From positions 35,726-99,725 of the forward strand of contig NZ_JPLZ01000008.1 of NCBI RefSeq assembly GCF_000735135.1: DNA of 64,000 nucleotides. Reading direction: 5' to 3'. Position numbers and translations under genes: made by a program. The first letter of the stretch is position 1; each line of letters starts with the position of its first letter. This DNA is from Chryseobacterium sp. FH1 (GTDB lineage: Bacteria > Bacteroidota > Bacteroidia > Flavobacteriales > Weeksellaceae). The notes beneath the pieces were generated by a model. It saw only the letters and a list, made by a program, of their open reading frames with translations. It made no database searches and was not told the DNA's origin. This document shows, in pieces, positions 52,552-61,876 of the stretch.

Positions 52552-55500
52552 TCATTTTATTGCCTCATTTTTTAAGGAATCTTCTTTATTTTGCTCTACC
52601 ACTGCTGAGTCTCTTTTTATCCTTTCGCGTCTTTTGAAGATATATTTGAGGGAATTGAAACTTTTACTGTACACAACACCAACGCCGTAACTCTGATTGA
52701 GCGCATTTGCCGTTCCCAATCCAAGGTTGGAAGGTTTGGAATAGGCTCGGAACAATCTACTTCCATTGTTGTTTCTGCTCCAGTCATACTCGATGGTTCC
52801 TTCGGCTGACAGCAAGTTGTTGCTTGTATTATCCAACCTCGTAATCGGAACTCCAAGTCCCGTTTTCAATTTGAATCTTGGAGACAATGCAAAACTAACG
52901 CTCGTGTTTGCTCTGTCGCCGGTATTGGAATTCGGATCGCCACTGATGTAATCCAGATTCACCTGGAATGCGCTACTAATTGTATTAAGAACAGATCCCA
53001 ACTGCTTGAACAACATATTGTAACCTGTATTGATCGCTGTATTTTGAAGATTAAAATCCAGTCCGCCACTATTCACAACATTGAAGTTGTTGAGCACCAA
53101 AACAGACCCAAACTGAATCGTTCGTTCATCCTGATTATTCATTTTGGTTGCCAACGTTTCTCTCACTTCAGAGGAACTGTCTGGAGCGGAAACTCCAAAT
53201 TCAATCTCAGGTTTTGTCAGCGTATTGGTAATTTTCGTCGTCAACACAACGTTGATTGGTTGCGCGAGAGACATTGCCAAATAATCGCCGGCGTTGGTAA
53301 CGGTTCTTGTATAATTTGCAGTGATGTCAAGATCCGGAGACATCGGACTTCCACTCCATTGGATACTACTGTTTCGTGCAATTTGGAACGTTCTGTCCAA
53401 GATAGCCTTGGAAACAAAAGTTCCGTTGTCCACCGTGTAAGTTCCGTTCATAATGATATTGCCACTTCTCTCCATTCGGAATTTCAAATGATCGGCGTCA
53501 CCTTTCACAGTAATGCTTCCCACATCGTCACCGACCAAAACATTCACCAAAGTGCCTTTATCAACGGAAATATCAAAATCCATCAACATATTGGCGCCAG
53601 ATTTTTTCTTTTTCTCAACAGAGATTCCGCCCTCGTCATCACGTTTTAAAAACCTTAGAATTTTGAATTCGTCCACATTCGCCTTTGAAGCACTGTTGAA
53701 CGTAAATGTACTATTATTAAGGACTTTCAAACCGTCATTTGGTGTTGAAATCTCCAAGCCTGAAACTGGTCCACTGACATAGACGTCGCCTTGACCATAA
53801 ACACGTCCCCAAAACAAATCATTGTCATCCTGAGTATTATTAATGACCAAAAGATTATCAGCACGCATAATTAAGTTGATCCCAAGAGAAGACAAAGTCT
53901 CAAACTGGATAGATCCGGAAATACTTCCTTTGGAATTTGAACGTCCGTCTTTGATTCCGATGTTATTGAGCAAAGCCAAACCTCGGGAAAGATTGATGAC
54001 GGTATCATCGAAAGAATAATCCACACCTGTGAACATCAATTTCAAACCGAAACCTTTCAACGCGAGATCACCACTGTAATCTATGTCGTTCAGCGGACCA
54101 GAAATCTTCAAATCGCCAGTGGCCTTTCCCCGGAAGTTCCCAAATATTTCTTTTACAAATTGTTGCGCGAAACCAAGATCAAACTCGTTCATCTTCGCGT
54201 TTACATCCAAAACTGGCGAATCGGGATTATTGTCAATCGTTCCTGTAACATCCAAACTATTATGACCCAAAAGATCAGACGACAACGCTTTGATGCTCAC
54301 ATCAAAAACATTGGGTTTTTCGCTTTTAGTAATGTTCGTCACCAGATTTCCCATCGCTTTGCCATTCATAAAAATATCGTTCACGCTGAGATCCACCAAA
54401 GGTTCCAAATTGGTTCCATTTTTCCTGATTTGAATGGTTCCATTCGCAACACCTTTGATCTCTAAGGCATTTTTATCTTTTGCAAAAGCCAAGAGTTTCG
54501 AAATATCGAGATTTTTGACTTCGGCATCTGCAGTAAAATCTTTTCCGGAAACGAAATCCGCATTTTTGATGAGAAGCTCACTTTCATCAGAAAAAATTCG
54601 AAGATTCTCTATGACAAAATCCTTCTCCTTTTTACGAAAAGTAATGGAATGATTGAGTTCCGGACTCGTATCAATGCTCCAGGCCACATCATTGAACTTC
54701 ACCGTTGTAGGTTCAAATCTCATAATGTAATCGCCGGCAGGATTTGTGGTTTGATTAATGTTGACAGCATATTCCTTCAACTGTTTCGCCGTTTCGTCCT
54801 CCAAACTTCCAAGCTTGAAAACCGTTCCGATGCGAAGCACTTGAGAATTTTCACTATTCGCCGTGAGTTTTACGTCTTGCAAAACATTGTTGCCGTACTG
54901 CGCTCTTTTCACCGTTGCCAGCAATTGCTGATTCAAATCTGCTGTGTTCACTCGCAAACTTAGACTATCGACCATTGCGCTGTCACTCGCTTTATTCAAA
55001 TCGGGTTGATAAGTCGCGTCGGTTTCGGCAAGGAATTTTTCGGCTTCGCTAAGTTCTTTCTTGCTGGTCAAGACATATTTGATGTAAGACGCATCGGCAT
55101 TCAGAACTAAATCGTTTGTATTTCCTATGTAGTTTCCGGAGACTTTTGCACCATTTTTCAATTCCAAATCCTTCATAAAGAAAGACACCAGACCTTGCTT
55201 CACATCAAAATCGAAATCGAAACTTTGTCCGTTGTAAGTTTTCTTCGGTGGGTTGCCTACCAATATTTTATTGATGCTATTCGTCACCATATTCCCAATA
55301 TCCTCCAGATTGAATTTCCCCGAAACTCTTCCCGTCACCGCTCCAGGCGCATCTACGGAAACAATTCGGTTTCCATCTTCGAAAAAAGCTTTCACTTTGG
55401 AATCGGGAATTTCAAGTTTTTGATCGGTAGAATTGAGCGTCAAACCTTTGATGTCTGCATCCAGATTTAGATCATTGAGATTGGTCATCGAGATTTTTCC

Positions 55501-57201
55501 GTTCACCAGACCGCTTATCGAATTGGTGTCAGCCAAATTAACGCCGAAATATTTTAAATTAACATATTTGATATCCGCCACAAAATCTGCAAACAATCTT
55601 TTAGTCGAAAAATCCACAATACCTTTGAAAGTCCCTTTCGCATTGGGATCATTGGCATTCAGGTTTCCGGTGAATCGTCTTTTATTCAGAACACCGTCAA
55701 TGGCAATATTATTCAGATTTTTGCCCATCAGTTCGATGTGGGCGACATCAGATTTTGTCTTGATGTACATCGTATTCACATCAAAACCTTCCCCCTGAAC
55801 ATCGAATTTCCCAGAGATCAATCCAACTTGTTTGTTCTTGGTCAATGCCGTGACGTTCAAATCTTTTACATCTACGTAACCTCTATATTTCGGACGTTTT
55901 GTGCTGTAATCCACAAGATTGAAATCCTTCATTTTCGCTTGTCCAATGCCTGTGATCACTTGTCCGCTGGCGAAAATCTGTTTCGGATTGACCCGCACGG
56001 AACCATTGTATTTCATCCTTCCAAAATCGTCAGCAATATTTCCCAATTTTGTTGAAATGAAATTCGGGAGTGAGGCTTTCAAAGCTTTGTACGTGAAGTC
56101 GGCTGAGACATTTTTACTTTCGATGAAGAATTTCTTATCGATGACACCGTTGATTCTAAGATTTTTGGTATTCAGATTTACATCCTGAGAACGGATCAGG
56201 AAATTGCTCAAAGTGAAATCATTCAGCGGGCCAGTCATCGTTCCGGATACATTGATCGGCGTGTAATTGTCCCAATCTGTCACAAAATAACTCAAATCAT
56301 AACCACTGATCTGACTTCCCGGAATCATCTTCAAATCCCAACTCACCTTGTGTCCAAAGTCTGCAAATTTGGTTTTAGGATCGAGATTCAGAACCGCTTC
56401 ACCTTGCAAAAGTGAATGGTCTGTATTGATGGTCATATTCCCAAACTTCAAATGTTTTTTCGTCAGTTCAAAATTGGTGGAAAATGTATCGACAATGTGT
56501 TGTTTGCCGTATCGTTTTGTAATCAAACTAAAATTCCGAATATCCGCAAAAACGTCTGCTCCCTCTACTTTTAGAGAAGTCACGTTAAGATTAACTTTTC
56601 TTGCATCCAGCCATCTTCCCGCTTCTCCCGGACTATTTTCATTAACGATACTCGCCACGCCGTTGATGAGATCGATCTTCATATTCATCTTGAACTTCGG
56701 CTTCTTCGGATCTACCGGCGTATCCGACTGGAAATTATCCACATATCTGATAAAATTACTGATACTGTCGCCTTTGTAGGTAATCACTCGAATCACGGGA
56801 TCCACGATTGTTGCTTGATTGAATTTAATATCTCTCGTGTTGAAAGCTAGCGCAAACCAATCCGAATCTACACGCAATTCTCTGGCTTTTACAAATTCAT
56901 AATTTTTATAATCTTTGATATGAAGACCTTTGATCTTAACATCGCCGAAAAAATTAACTTCTACATCTTCCACAGACATTCTCATTTTGAAGTCGTTGTT
57001 AAGAAGTTTGATGGCCTCGTTCGCGATGTAACGTTTGGTAACCGGCAGATTGATGGCCACGAAAAGCAAAACAATCAAGCCCAATATCCCGAAAAAGATA
57101 TAGTTGAGAATCCTCCAGAAAAGTGAAGTCTTTTTCTTTTTGACAGGTTGGTCAATATGAGGATCTTCGTTTGTTGTGTTTTTATTTTCTAAATTTGCCA
57201 T
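52552..57201 (-). CDS. TamB-like translocation/assembly module protein (DUF490, AsmA-like)
   Basis: A 1549-residue protein with one N-terminal membrane anchor (about 27-53, IFFGILGLIVLLFVAINLPV) and a very long, beta-strand-repetitive body of the AsmA/TamB type that forms a periplasm-spanning groove. The C-terminal TamB domain (about 1090-1480) is followed by a charged tail (RRERIKRDSAVVEQNKEDS). It is proposed to carry phospholipids between membranes or to help outer-membrane protein assembly. It is divergent from tsaD with only five bases between start codons, an arrangement common in Flavobacteriia. Confidence 0.9.
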   Translation of the reverse strand: MANLENKNTTNEDPHIDQPVKKKKTSLFWRILNYIFFGILGLIVLLFVAINLPVTKRYIANEAIKLLNNDFKMRMSVEDVEVNFFGDVKIKGLHIKDYKNYEFVKARELRVDSDWFALAFNTRDIKFNQATIVDPVIRVITYKGDSISNFIRYVDNFQSDTPVDPKKPKFKMNMKIDLINGVASIVNENSPGEAGRWLDARKVNLNVTSLKVEGADVFADIRNFSLITKRYGKQHIVDTFSTNFELTKKHLKFGNMTINTDHSLLQGEAVLNLDPKTKFADFGHKVSWDLKMIPGSQISGYDLSYFVTDWDNYTPINVSGTMTGPLNDFTLSNFLIRSQDVNLNTKNLRINGVIDKKFFIESKNVSADFTYKALKASLPNFISTKLGNIADDFGRMKYNGSVRVNPKQIFASGQVITGIGQAKMKDFNLVDYSTKRPKYRGYVDVKDLNVTALTKNKQVGLISGKFDVQGEGFDVNTMYIKTKSDVAHIELMGKNLNNIAIDGVLNKRRFTGNLNANDPNAKGTFKGIVDFSTKRLFADFVADIKYVNLKYFGVNLADTNSISGLVNGKISMTNLNDLNLDADIKGLTLNSTDQKLEIPDSKVKAFFEDGNRIVSVDAPGAVTGRVSGKFNLEDIGNMVTNSINKILVGNPPKKTYNGQSFDFDFDVKQGLVSFFMKDLELKNGAKVSGNYIGNTNDLVLNADASYIKYVLTSKKELSEAEKFLAETDATYQPDLNKASDSAMVDSLSLRVNTADLNQQLLATVKRAQYGNNVLQDVKLTANSENSQVLRIGTVFKLGSLEDETAKQLKEYAVNINQTTNPAGDYIMRFEPTTVKFNDVAWSIDTSPELNHSITFRKKEKDFVIENLRIFSDESELLIKNADFVSGKDFTADAEVKNLDISKLLAFAKDKNALEIKGVANGTIQIRKNGTNLEPLVDLSVNDIFMNGKAMGNLVTNITKSEKPNVFDVSIKALSSDLLGHNSLDVTGTIDNNPDSPVLDVNAKMNEFDLGFAQQFVKEIFGNFRGKATGDLKISGPLNDIDYSGDLALKGFGLKLMFTGVDYSFDDTVINLSRGLALLNNIGIKDGRSNSKGSISGSIQFETLSSLGINLIMRADNLLVINNTQDDNDLFWGRVYGQGDVYVSGPVSGLEISTPNDGLKVLNNSTFTFNSASKANVDEFKILRFLKRDDEGGISVEKKKKSGANMLMDFDISVDKGTLVNVLVGDDVGSITVKGDADHLKFRMERSGNIIMNGTYTVDNGTFVSKAILDRTFQIARNSSIQWSGSPMSPDLDITANYTRTVTNAGDYLAMSLAQPINVVLTTKITNTLTKPEIEFGVSAPDSSSEVRETLATKMNNQDERTIQFGSVLVLNNFNVVNSGGLDFNLQNTAINTGYNMLFKQLGSVLNTISSAFQVNLDYISGDPNSNTGDRANTSVSFALSPRFKLKTGLGVPITRLDNTSNNLLSAEGTIEYDWSRNNNGSRLFRAYSKPSNLGLGTANALNQSYGVGVVYSKSFNSLKYIFKRRERIKRDSAVVEQNKEDSLKNEAIK
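57190..57197 (+). promoter_or_regulatory. Promoter -7 box (TAAATTTG) of tsaD inside the tamB start
   Basis: Exact TAnnTTTG match 9 bp before the tsaD ATG, lying within the first codons of the divergent tamB gene. A short leader or leaderless mRNA is expected. Confidence 0.55.
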
Positions 57202-57206
57202 CTATT

Positions 57207-58223
57207 ATGAGTGGATCAATTATTTTAGGTATCGAGTCTTCTTGTGACGACACTTCCGCAGCCATCATCAGCGGCAACAAAATCCTTTCCAATGTTGCTG
57301 CCAATCAGGAAATACATAATGAATATGGTGGTGTTGTCCCAGAGTTGGCATCCAGAGCACATCAGCAAAACATCATTCCTGTCGTGGAAAAAGCTTTTTC
57401 CAAAGCAAATATACAACAAAATGATATTTGTGCGATTGGTTTCACGCGTGGCCCCGGACTTTTGGGATCGTTGCTTGTGGGAACCTCTTTCGCAAAATCT
57501 TTGGCGATGAGTCTGGACGTTCCGCTGATAGAAGTCAACCACCTTCAGGCGCACATTCTGGCTCATTTTATCGACGATGCAAATCCAACTTCGCCTACTT
57601 TTCCATTTCTTTGTTTGACGGTTTCTGGCGGTCACACAATGATTGTCTTGGTGAAGGATCATTTCGAAATGGAGATCATCGGGAAAACCATAGACGACGC
57701 CGCGGGCGAAGCTTTTGACAAAATCGGAAAGATCTTTGACCTCGATTATCCGGCTGGGCCAATCATCGACAAGTTGGCGAAAGAGGGAAATCCCGACGCT
57801 TTCCAGTTCAACAAACCGAGAATGGAGAACTATGATTATTCATTTAGTGGGATTAAAACCTCGGTGCTTTATTTTATTCAGAAAGAAGTGAGGAAAAATC
57901 CGGATTTCATCAAGGAAAATCTGAATGATCTTTGTGCTTCTGTTCAAAAATCGATCATTGAAATCTTGATGAACAAATTGGAAAAAGCTTCAGTTGACCT
58001 TAATATCAAAGATGTTGCGATTGCCGGCGGTGTTTCTGCCAACTCAGCTTTGAGAAAAGCGATGGAAAATAATCAGGAAAAACTCGGCTGGAACATCTTC
58101 ATCCCAAAATTCGAATACACGACAGACAACGCGGCGATGATTGCGATGGTTGCCAAATTGAAATATGAACGTGGCGAGTTTACGGATATTCGGACTACTG
58201 CGACTGCGAAGTATGATTTGTAG
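57207..58223 (+). CDS. tsaD: tRNA N6-threonylcarbamoyladenosine (t6A37) biosynthesis protein TsaD
   Basis: A 338-residue enzyme that transfers the threonylcarbamoyl group to A37 of tRNAs reading ANN codons. The metal ligands His112 and His116 sit in VNHLQAHILAH; other motifs are ESSCDDTSAAI, GPGLLGSLLVG, FDYSFSGIKT and AGGVSANSALR. The ATG at 57207 (MSGSIILGIESS) is the conserved family start. It faces tamB head-to-head with a 5-bp gap. Confidence 0.96.
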   Translation: MSGSIILGIESSCDDTSAAIISGNKILSNVAANQEIHNEYGGVVPELASRAHQQNIIPVVEKAFSKANIQQNDICAIGFTRGPGLLGSLLVGTSFAKSLAMSLDVPLIEVNHLQAHILAHFIDDANPTSPTFPFLCLTVSGGHTMIVLVKDHFEMEIIGKTIDDAAGEAFDKIGKIFDLDYPAGPIIDKLAKEGNPDAFQFNKPRMENYDYSFSGIKTSVLYFIQKEVRKNPDFIKENLNDLCASVQKSIIEILMNKLEKASVDLNIKDVAIAGGVSANSALRKAMENNQEKLGWNIFIPKFEYTTDNAAMIAMVAKLKYERGEFTDIRTTATAKYDL

Positions 58224-58282
58224 AAAAGCTGGAGGCTAGAAGTTGGAAGTCTGAAGTTTTAAATCAACAATATTTTAATCAA

Positions 58283-58399
58283 ATGAAAAGATTTATTTTT
58301 ATAATGATGTTTTTTCAATTTTATAAATATTTTTCGCAAGAATCTAATTTGGATAAATGTGATATGAAATTGATACAGTTGGACTTTCAAAAACTGTAA
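58283..58399 (+). CDS. Doubtful small ORF, possible remnant of an exported protein gene
   Basis: A 38-residue reading frame that begins with a signal-like hydrophobic stretch (MKRFIFIMMFFQFYKYFSQE) and stops after a short charged part with one Cys. It may be the truncated 5' end of a lost exported protein gene. Without homology this is weak. Confidence 0.25.
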   Translation: MKRFIFIMMFFQFYKYFSQESNLDKCDMKLIQLDFQKL

Positions 58400-58503
58400 T
58401 ATTTAAAATTAATCATAATCAATAAACGGAGTACAGAAATTAAAGCTTTCTAATGAATTCAGTGAAGTAAGAATCTAGCTGACCCACAAAGTAGAAAAAT
58501 CTT

Positions 58504-58655
58504 AGAGCCTGTTTAAAAATGATTAAAAAATAGAATTTTCAAAGCATTTTTCTTTTCCCCAACCCTAAAGGGTGGAAAAACACCTTGAAAATTTCATCAA
58601 AATTACTCCCTTTAGGGTCGGGGAAAAGAATTTTGATGAAATTTAAACAGGCTCT
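58504..58655 (+). repeat. 151-bp palindromic element, copy 2
   Basis: A 152-bp copy with perfect 14-bp terminal inverted repeats AGAGCCTGTTTAAA / TTTAAACAGGCTCT. Inside are two hairpin arms with tips containing CCCTAAAGGG and CCCTTTAGGG. It lies between tsaD and a hypothetical gene on the same strand. Confidence 0.9.
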
Positions 58656-58686
58656 TTAATAAAAAAAATTCAGCTAAATAAAACCT

Positions 58687-59103
58687 ATGAAAATACTACT
58701 AGAAGAAAAACAACTAGGAAAACAATCTAAAAAAAGTTCAAAGTTTTATTGGATTTTAGAAACGATAACTGGTAAAACTGAAACTACAGAAGAGTCGGAA
58801 GATTTTGATTTGATAAGTTCTGAGAAAGGTTATCTTCAAGATGTCAAAGAAGAAATTCTGGAAAAGATCAATGCTGAGAATGTCTTTAGTGTTGCTTATG
58901 AGCCAAAAGAAGGGGACTATCTTTCCATCAAAAACAACCTGAGAAAACAGGAATATCTCAATCTGATTTTCCTCAACAACAATTGGGTCGAGGAAATTTA
59001 CCAATGTTCGCTCAGGGAATGTGACACCGATATTTACACGACAATCAAAACTGGCGTTGCTTTCTTTAGCGAAAACGAAATCGCGTTTCAAAACATCAAG
59101 TAA
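58687..59103 (+). CDS. Hypothetical cytoplasmic protein
   Basis: A 138-residue acidic protein with no signal peptide or membrane helix. It has an alpha/beta pattern (YWILETITGKTETTEESEDF, YLNLIFLNNNWVEEIYQCSL) and no family I recognise. It starts 31 bp after repeat copy 2 and lies 75 bp before the DUF808 gene, which has its own promoter box. Confidence 0.6.
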   Translation: MKILLEEKQLGKQSKKSSKFYWILETITGKTETTEESEDFDLISSEKGYLQDVKEEILEKINAENVFSVAYEPKEGDYLSIKNNLRKQEYLNLIFLNNNWVEEIYQCSLRECDTDIYTTIKTGVAFFSENEIAFQNIK

Positions 59104-59153
59104 AAAATATTTCGCACATCAATTTAAAGCATTGAAATCTAAACTTTAAAACT

Positions 59154-59161
59154 TATTTTTG
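59154..59161 (+). promoter_or_regulatory. Promoter -7 box (TATTTTTG) of the DUF808 gene
   Basis: Exact TAnnTTTG match 17 bp before the start codon at 59179. Confidence 0.55.
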
Positions 59162-59178
59162 CAAAAAATAAAAAAGTT

Positions 59179-60081
59179 ATGGCTTCAGGATTCTTTGCAA
59201 TCTTAGATGATATTGGCGCATTGATGGACGACATCGCGGTGACCAGTAAACTCGCTACAAAAAAAACAGCTGGAATCCTAGGCGACGATTTGGCAGTGAA
59301 TGCCGAAAAAGCAACCGGTTTCCTTTCGTCCCGCGAAATTCCTGTTCTGTGGGCGATTACCAAAGGTTCATTTATCAACAAACTCATCATTCTCCCAATA
59401 GTTTTCCTGCTGAAATGGTTGTACGAACCGGCTATCAACTATATTTTGATTCTTGGTGGAATTTATTTGGCTTACGAAGGAATGGAGAAAATCGTAGAAT
59501 TCCTTTTCCACCGCGATAAAAAAGGCCACGAAGTTGTTCAGGAAAGCACTTTGCCAGAAGAAGACGAAAACTCGGAAAAGTCGAAAATCAGTTCGGCGAT
59601 CAAGACAGATTTTATCCTTTCTTTGGAGATTGTCATTATTGCTTTAGGAACAGCGTTAGAAAAACAACACCCTTTGATCACCCAGATCATCAGTGTTTCT
59701 TTTGTGGCCATCATCGCAACAGTCGGTGTTTATGGACTCGTAGCATTGATTGTCAGAATGGATGATGCTGGATATTTTCTACAAAAAAAATCCCACAACA
59801 AAGGTTTCTTTAATGGACTTGGACAAGTTCTGATCAAAGCTTTGCCAATTGTCATCAAGGTTCTTGGCGTTGTTGGAACAGTTGCATTGCTTTTGGTTTC
59901 TGGCGGGATTTTCCACCATTACATCGATGCCGTTCATCATTGGGTTTCAGAGAATATTCCAGCAAACGTTCCGGAGCAAGTGCCACAATTTGGATTGGGA
60001 ATTGTGTTTGGATTGGTTGCGGTTTTATTGGCGACAGTTGGTAAGAAAATATTTTCTGCAGTGAAACCTGCAAAGAAATAA
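59179..60081 (+). CDS. DUF808 (YedI) family inner membrane protein
   Basis: A 300-residue membrane protein with the family's N-terminus MASGFFAILDDIGALMDDI, then KLATKKTAGILGDDLAVNA and YEGMEKIVEFLFH, and about six to seven membrane helices. A charged loop (residues ~115-140) lies between helices. Function of the family is unknown. It is monocistronic; a decayed copy of the second palindromic repeat follows. Confidence 0.9.
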   Translation: MASGFFAILDDIGALMDDIAVTSKLATKKTAGILGDDLAVNAEKATGFLSSREIPVLWAITKGSFINKLIILPIVFLLKWLYEPAINYILILGGIYLAYEGMEKIVEFLFHRDKKGHEVVQESTLPEEDENSEKSKISSAIKTDFILSLEIVIIALGTALEKQHPLITQIISVSFVAIIATVGVYGLVALIVRMDDAGYFLQKKSHNKGFFNGLGQVLIKALPIVIKVLGVVGTVALLLVSGGIFHHYIDAVHHWVSENIPANVPEQVPQFGLGIVFGLVAVLLATVGKKIFSAVKPAKK

Positions 60082-60087
60082 TACTTG

Positions 60088-60186
60088 AACCACATAGACA
60101 CATAGAAAATATTTTCAAGATTGATAAGCAGGATAAATAGCTATTTGATCTTCATTAATTAAAAAATCTTTTGTGCCTATTTGGTT
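60088..60186. repeat. Palindromic intergenic repeat, second family, copy 2 (decayed)
   Basis: The left arm AACCACATAGACACATAG is identical to that at 29185. The right arm (near 60168-60186) is degenerate but ends in GGTT, and the shared AAATAG...GCTATTT core is present. It lies between the DUF808 gene and rsmE. Confidence 0.6.
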
Positions 60187-60207
60187 AGAATTTAAAATTA
60201 ATATAAA

Positions 60208-60915
60208 ATGAAACTTTTCTTTGGACAAATTTTCCCCGAAATAATAATTGATTCTGATGAGCAACAGCACATTACAAAAGTTCTCAGAATGCGTGAAGGT
60301 GAAGAAATTTTCCTGACCGATGGAAAAGGAAATCTTGCCAAAGGCACATTAGTTTTCGAAGGAAAAAAAGTTTCTCTCAACGTTTCTGAGATCAAAGAAA
60401 ATCTACCTGATTTCTCTCCAAAACTTCATATCGCAATCGCACCAACTAAGAACATCGACAGAATCGAATTCTTCTTGGAAAAAGCAGTCGAAATGGGAAT
60501 TTCAGAAGTTAGTTTTATACTAACCGAGCAAACCGAACGCAAAAATATCAGCATCGAAAAATTGCGAAAACAAGCTATTGGCGCTTCGAAACAAAGTTTG
60601 CGTTCTCACTTTCCAAAAATCAATGATCTTCAAAAGTTTTCTGAGTTTATAAAAAATTTAAATCCGGAAAATACTTTTGTCGCACATTGTAATGAGAATT
60701 TGGAAAGAATTAGTTTGAACGCGCTTCAAGAATCTCAGCTTGACAAAATTGAAGCTTACACATTTCTAATCGGTCCGGAAGGCGATTTTTCTGATAAGGA
60801 AATTCAGCTATTGGCGGAGAAAGGCGTCAAAGCTGTTTCGCTTGGCAATCAGAGATTGAGAACGGAAACGGCGGGGATTTTTGTAGCTTCCTGGAATTAT
60901 GATAAGATGTTCTAG
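60208..60915 (+). CDS. rsmE: 16S rRNA (uracil(1498)-N3)-methyltransferase RsmE
   Basis: A 235-residue SPOUT methyltransferase with an N-terminal PUA-like domain (LFFGQIFPE, ITKVLRMREGEEIFLTDG) and a C-terminal trefoil-knot domain. The knot motifs IGPEGDFSDKEI (about 188-199) and LGNQRLRTETA (about 212-222) bind AdoMet. It methylates U1498 of 16S rRNA. It ends at a strong palindromic terminator. Confidence 0.95.
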   Translation: MKLFFGQIFPEIIIDSDEQQHITKVLRMREGEEIFLTDGKGNLAKGTLVFEGKKVSLNVSEIKENLPDFSPKLHIAIAPTKNIDRIEFFLEKAVEMGISEVSFILTEQTERKNISIEKLRKQAIGASKQSLRSHFPKINDLQKFSEFIKNLNPENTFVAHCNENLERISLNALQESQLDKIEAYTFLIGPEGDFSDKEIQLLAEKGVKAVSLGNQRLRTETAGIFVASWNYDKMF

Positions 60916-60944
60916 TTTTCTACGTTAACCTTTAAAAATATATT

Positions 60945-60972
60945 TCCTTTCAAAATTTGAAAGGATTTTTTT
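60945..60972 (+). terminator. Terminator of rsmE
   Basis: A 21-bp palindrome (TCCTTTCAAA, A, TTTGAAAGGA) followed by seven T residues. Confidence 0.85.
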
Positions 60973-61000
60973 ATATTTAATAAGTTAAAACATTTCCAAA

Positions 61001-61582
61001 ATGAAAGACTTATTCATCAAACGTTTTCAATATTACAAAGAATTGGGAGACAAATCTCTTGCTCAACTTTCCGGCGAACAAATCTTTTGGCAATACAATG
61101 AGGAAAGCAATTCTATTGCGATTATCATAAAACATATCGCTGGAAATATGCTGTCACGCTGGACCAATTTCCTAACCGAAGACGGTGAAAAACCTTGGCG
61201 AAACCGAGATTCGGAATTTGAAAATACCTTCAAAACCAAAGAAGAAGTTTTGGAATATTGGGAAAAAGGTTGGCTTTGTCTGTTCGAAGCTTTAAATCAA
61301 ATCACAGATGAAAATCTTAATGCCACAATCTACATCCGTGGCGAAGCGCATTCCGTTGTTGATGCGGTTTTTCGTCAGTTGGCGCATTATCCTTATCACA
61401 TTGGTCAAATTGTTTACATTGCCAAAATGATGAAAAATGAGGATTGGCAAACGCTTTCCATCGCAAGAAATAAGTCAGCCGATTTCAATCTGGAAATGCA
61501 TTCGAAATTTGATGAACAGGAAAATGCTTCGCCAGTTTGTTTTGCGAAAAGCGATGAAATGAGAGATGATTTTAAGATTTAA
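61001..61582 (+). CDS. DinB-like metal-binding protein (DUF1572)
   Basis: A 193-residue four-helix-bundle protein of the DinB/YfiT superfamily. The likely metal triad is His45 (IIIKHIAGNM), His129 and His133 (LAHYPYHIGQI), the last as in the DUF1572 consensus. Many relatives are thiol-dependent transferases or hydrolases, but the reaction is unknown here. It is transcribed alone. Confidence 0.85.
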   Translation: MKDLFIKRFQYYKELGDKSLAQLSGEQIFWQYNEESNSIAIIIKHIAGNMLSRWTNFLTEDGEKPWRNRDSEFENTFKTKEEVLEYWEKGWLCLFEALNQITDENLNATIYIRGEAHSVVDAVFRQLAHYPYHIGQIVYIAKMMKNEDWQTLSIARNKSADFNLEMHSKFDEQENASPVCFAKSDEMRDDFKI

Positions 61583-61876
61583 ATAGGGTAATTTTCCAAC
61601 CTAAAACTATCGTGTTTGACATTTTTCAGAACTTTTGGCTATGCAAAATTTAAACGCAAAGATTTATCAAATCTTCTGTAATTAAAGCCTGCAAAGAATA
61701 ACAATAAATTGATTTGATGAAGGCAGAATTATTAAATAAATGAAAAAATCACAGAAATCGTTCAATCAAAAGCTTCATCAATGCAGATTTATCTGTCTTT
61801 GCAAGCTTAAATTTTTACAATTTTAAATTAAATCTTTGCGTTTATTTTTTTCCTCACTTACTAAAACTAAAAAACT
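61583..61876 (+). repeat. Long interrupted palindrome between the DinB-like and flavoprotein genes
   Basis: AAACGCAAAGATTTA (61652-61666) and TAAATCTTTGCGTTT (61829-61843) are perfect inverted arms. Further pairs inside keep the order: GCCTGCAAAGA with TCTTTGCAAGC, and TTGATGAAG with CTTCATCAA. The whole can fold into a ~190-bp imperfect hairpin. No ORF is evident. Confidence 0.6.

Larger units (their letters stand above)
58224..58686 (+). other. 463-bp region after tsaD: repeat traces, tiny ORF and repeat copy 2
   Basis: It begins with short imperfect GGAAGTyTGAAG/GGAGGCTAGAAG units (58228-58256), a type of low-complexity sequence seen in other flavobacteria. A 38-codon ORF follows (58283-58399), then copy 2 of the 151-bp element. 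No further gene is seen. Confidence 0.5.

Noticed and set aside
52766..57126. Many plus-strand ORFs opposite tamB (up to 201 codons)
   Set aside because: They are antisense shadows of the intact 1549-residue tamB; no recognisable motifs or start regions.
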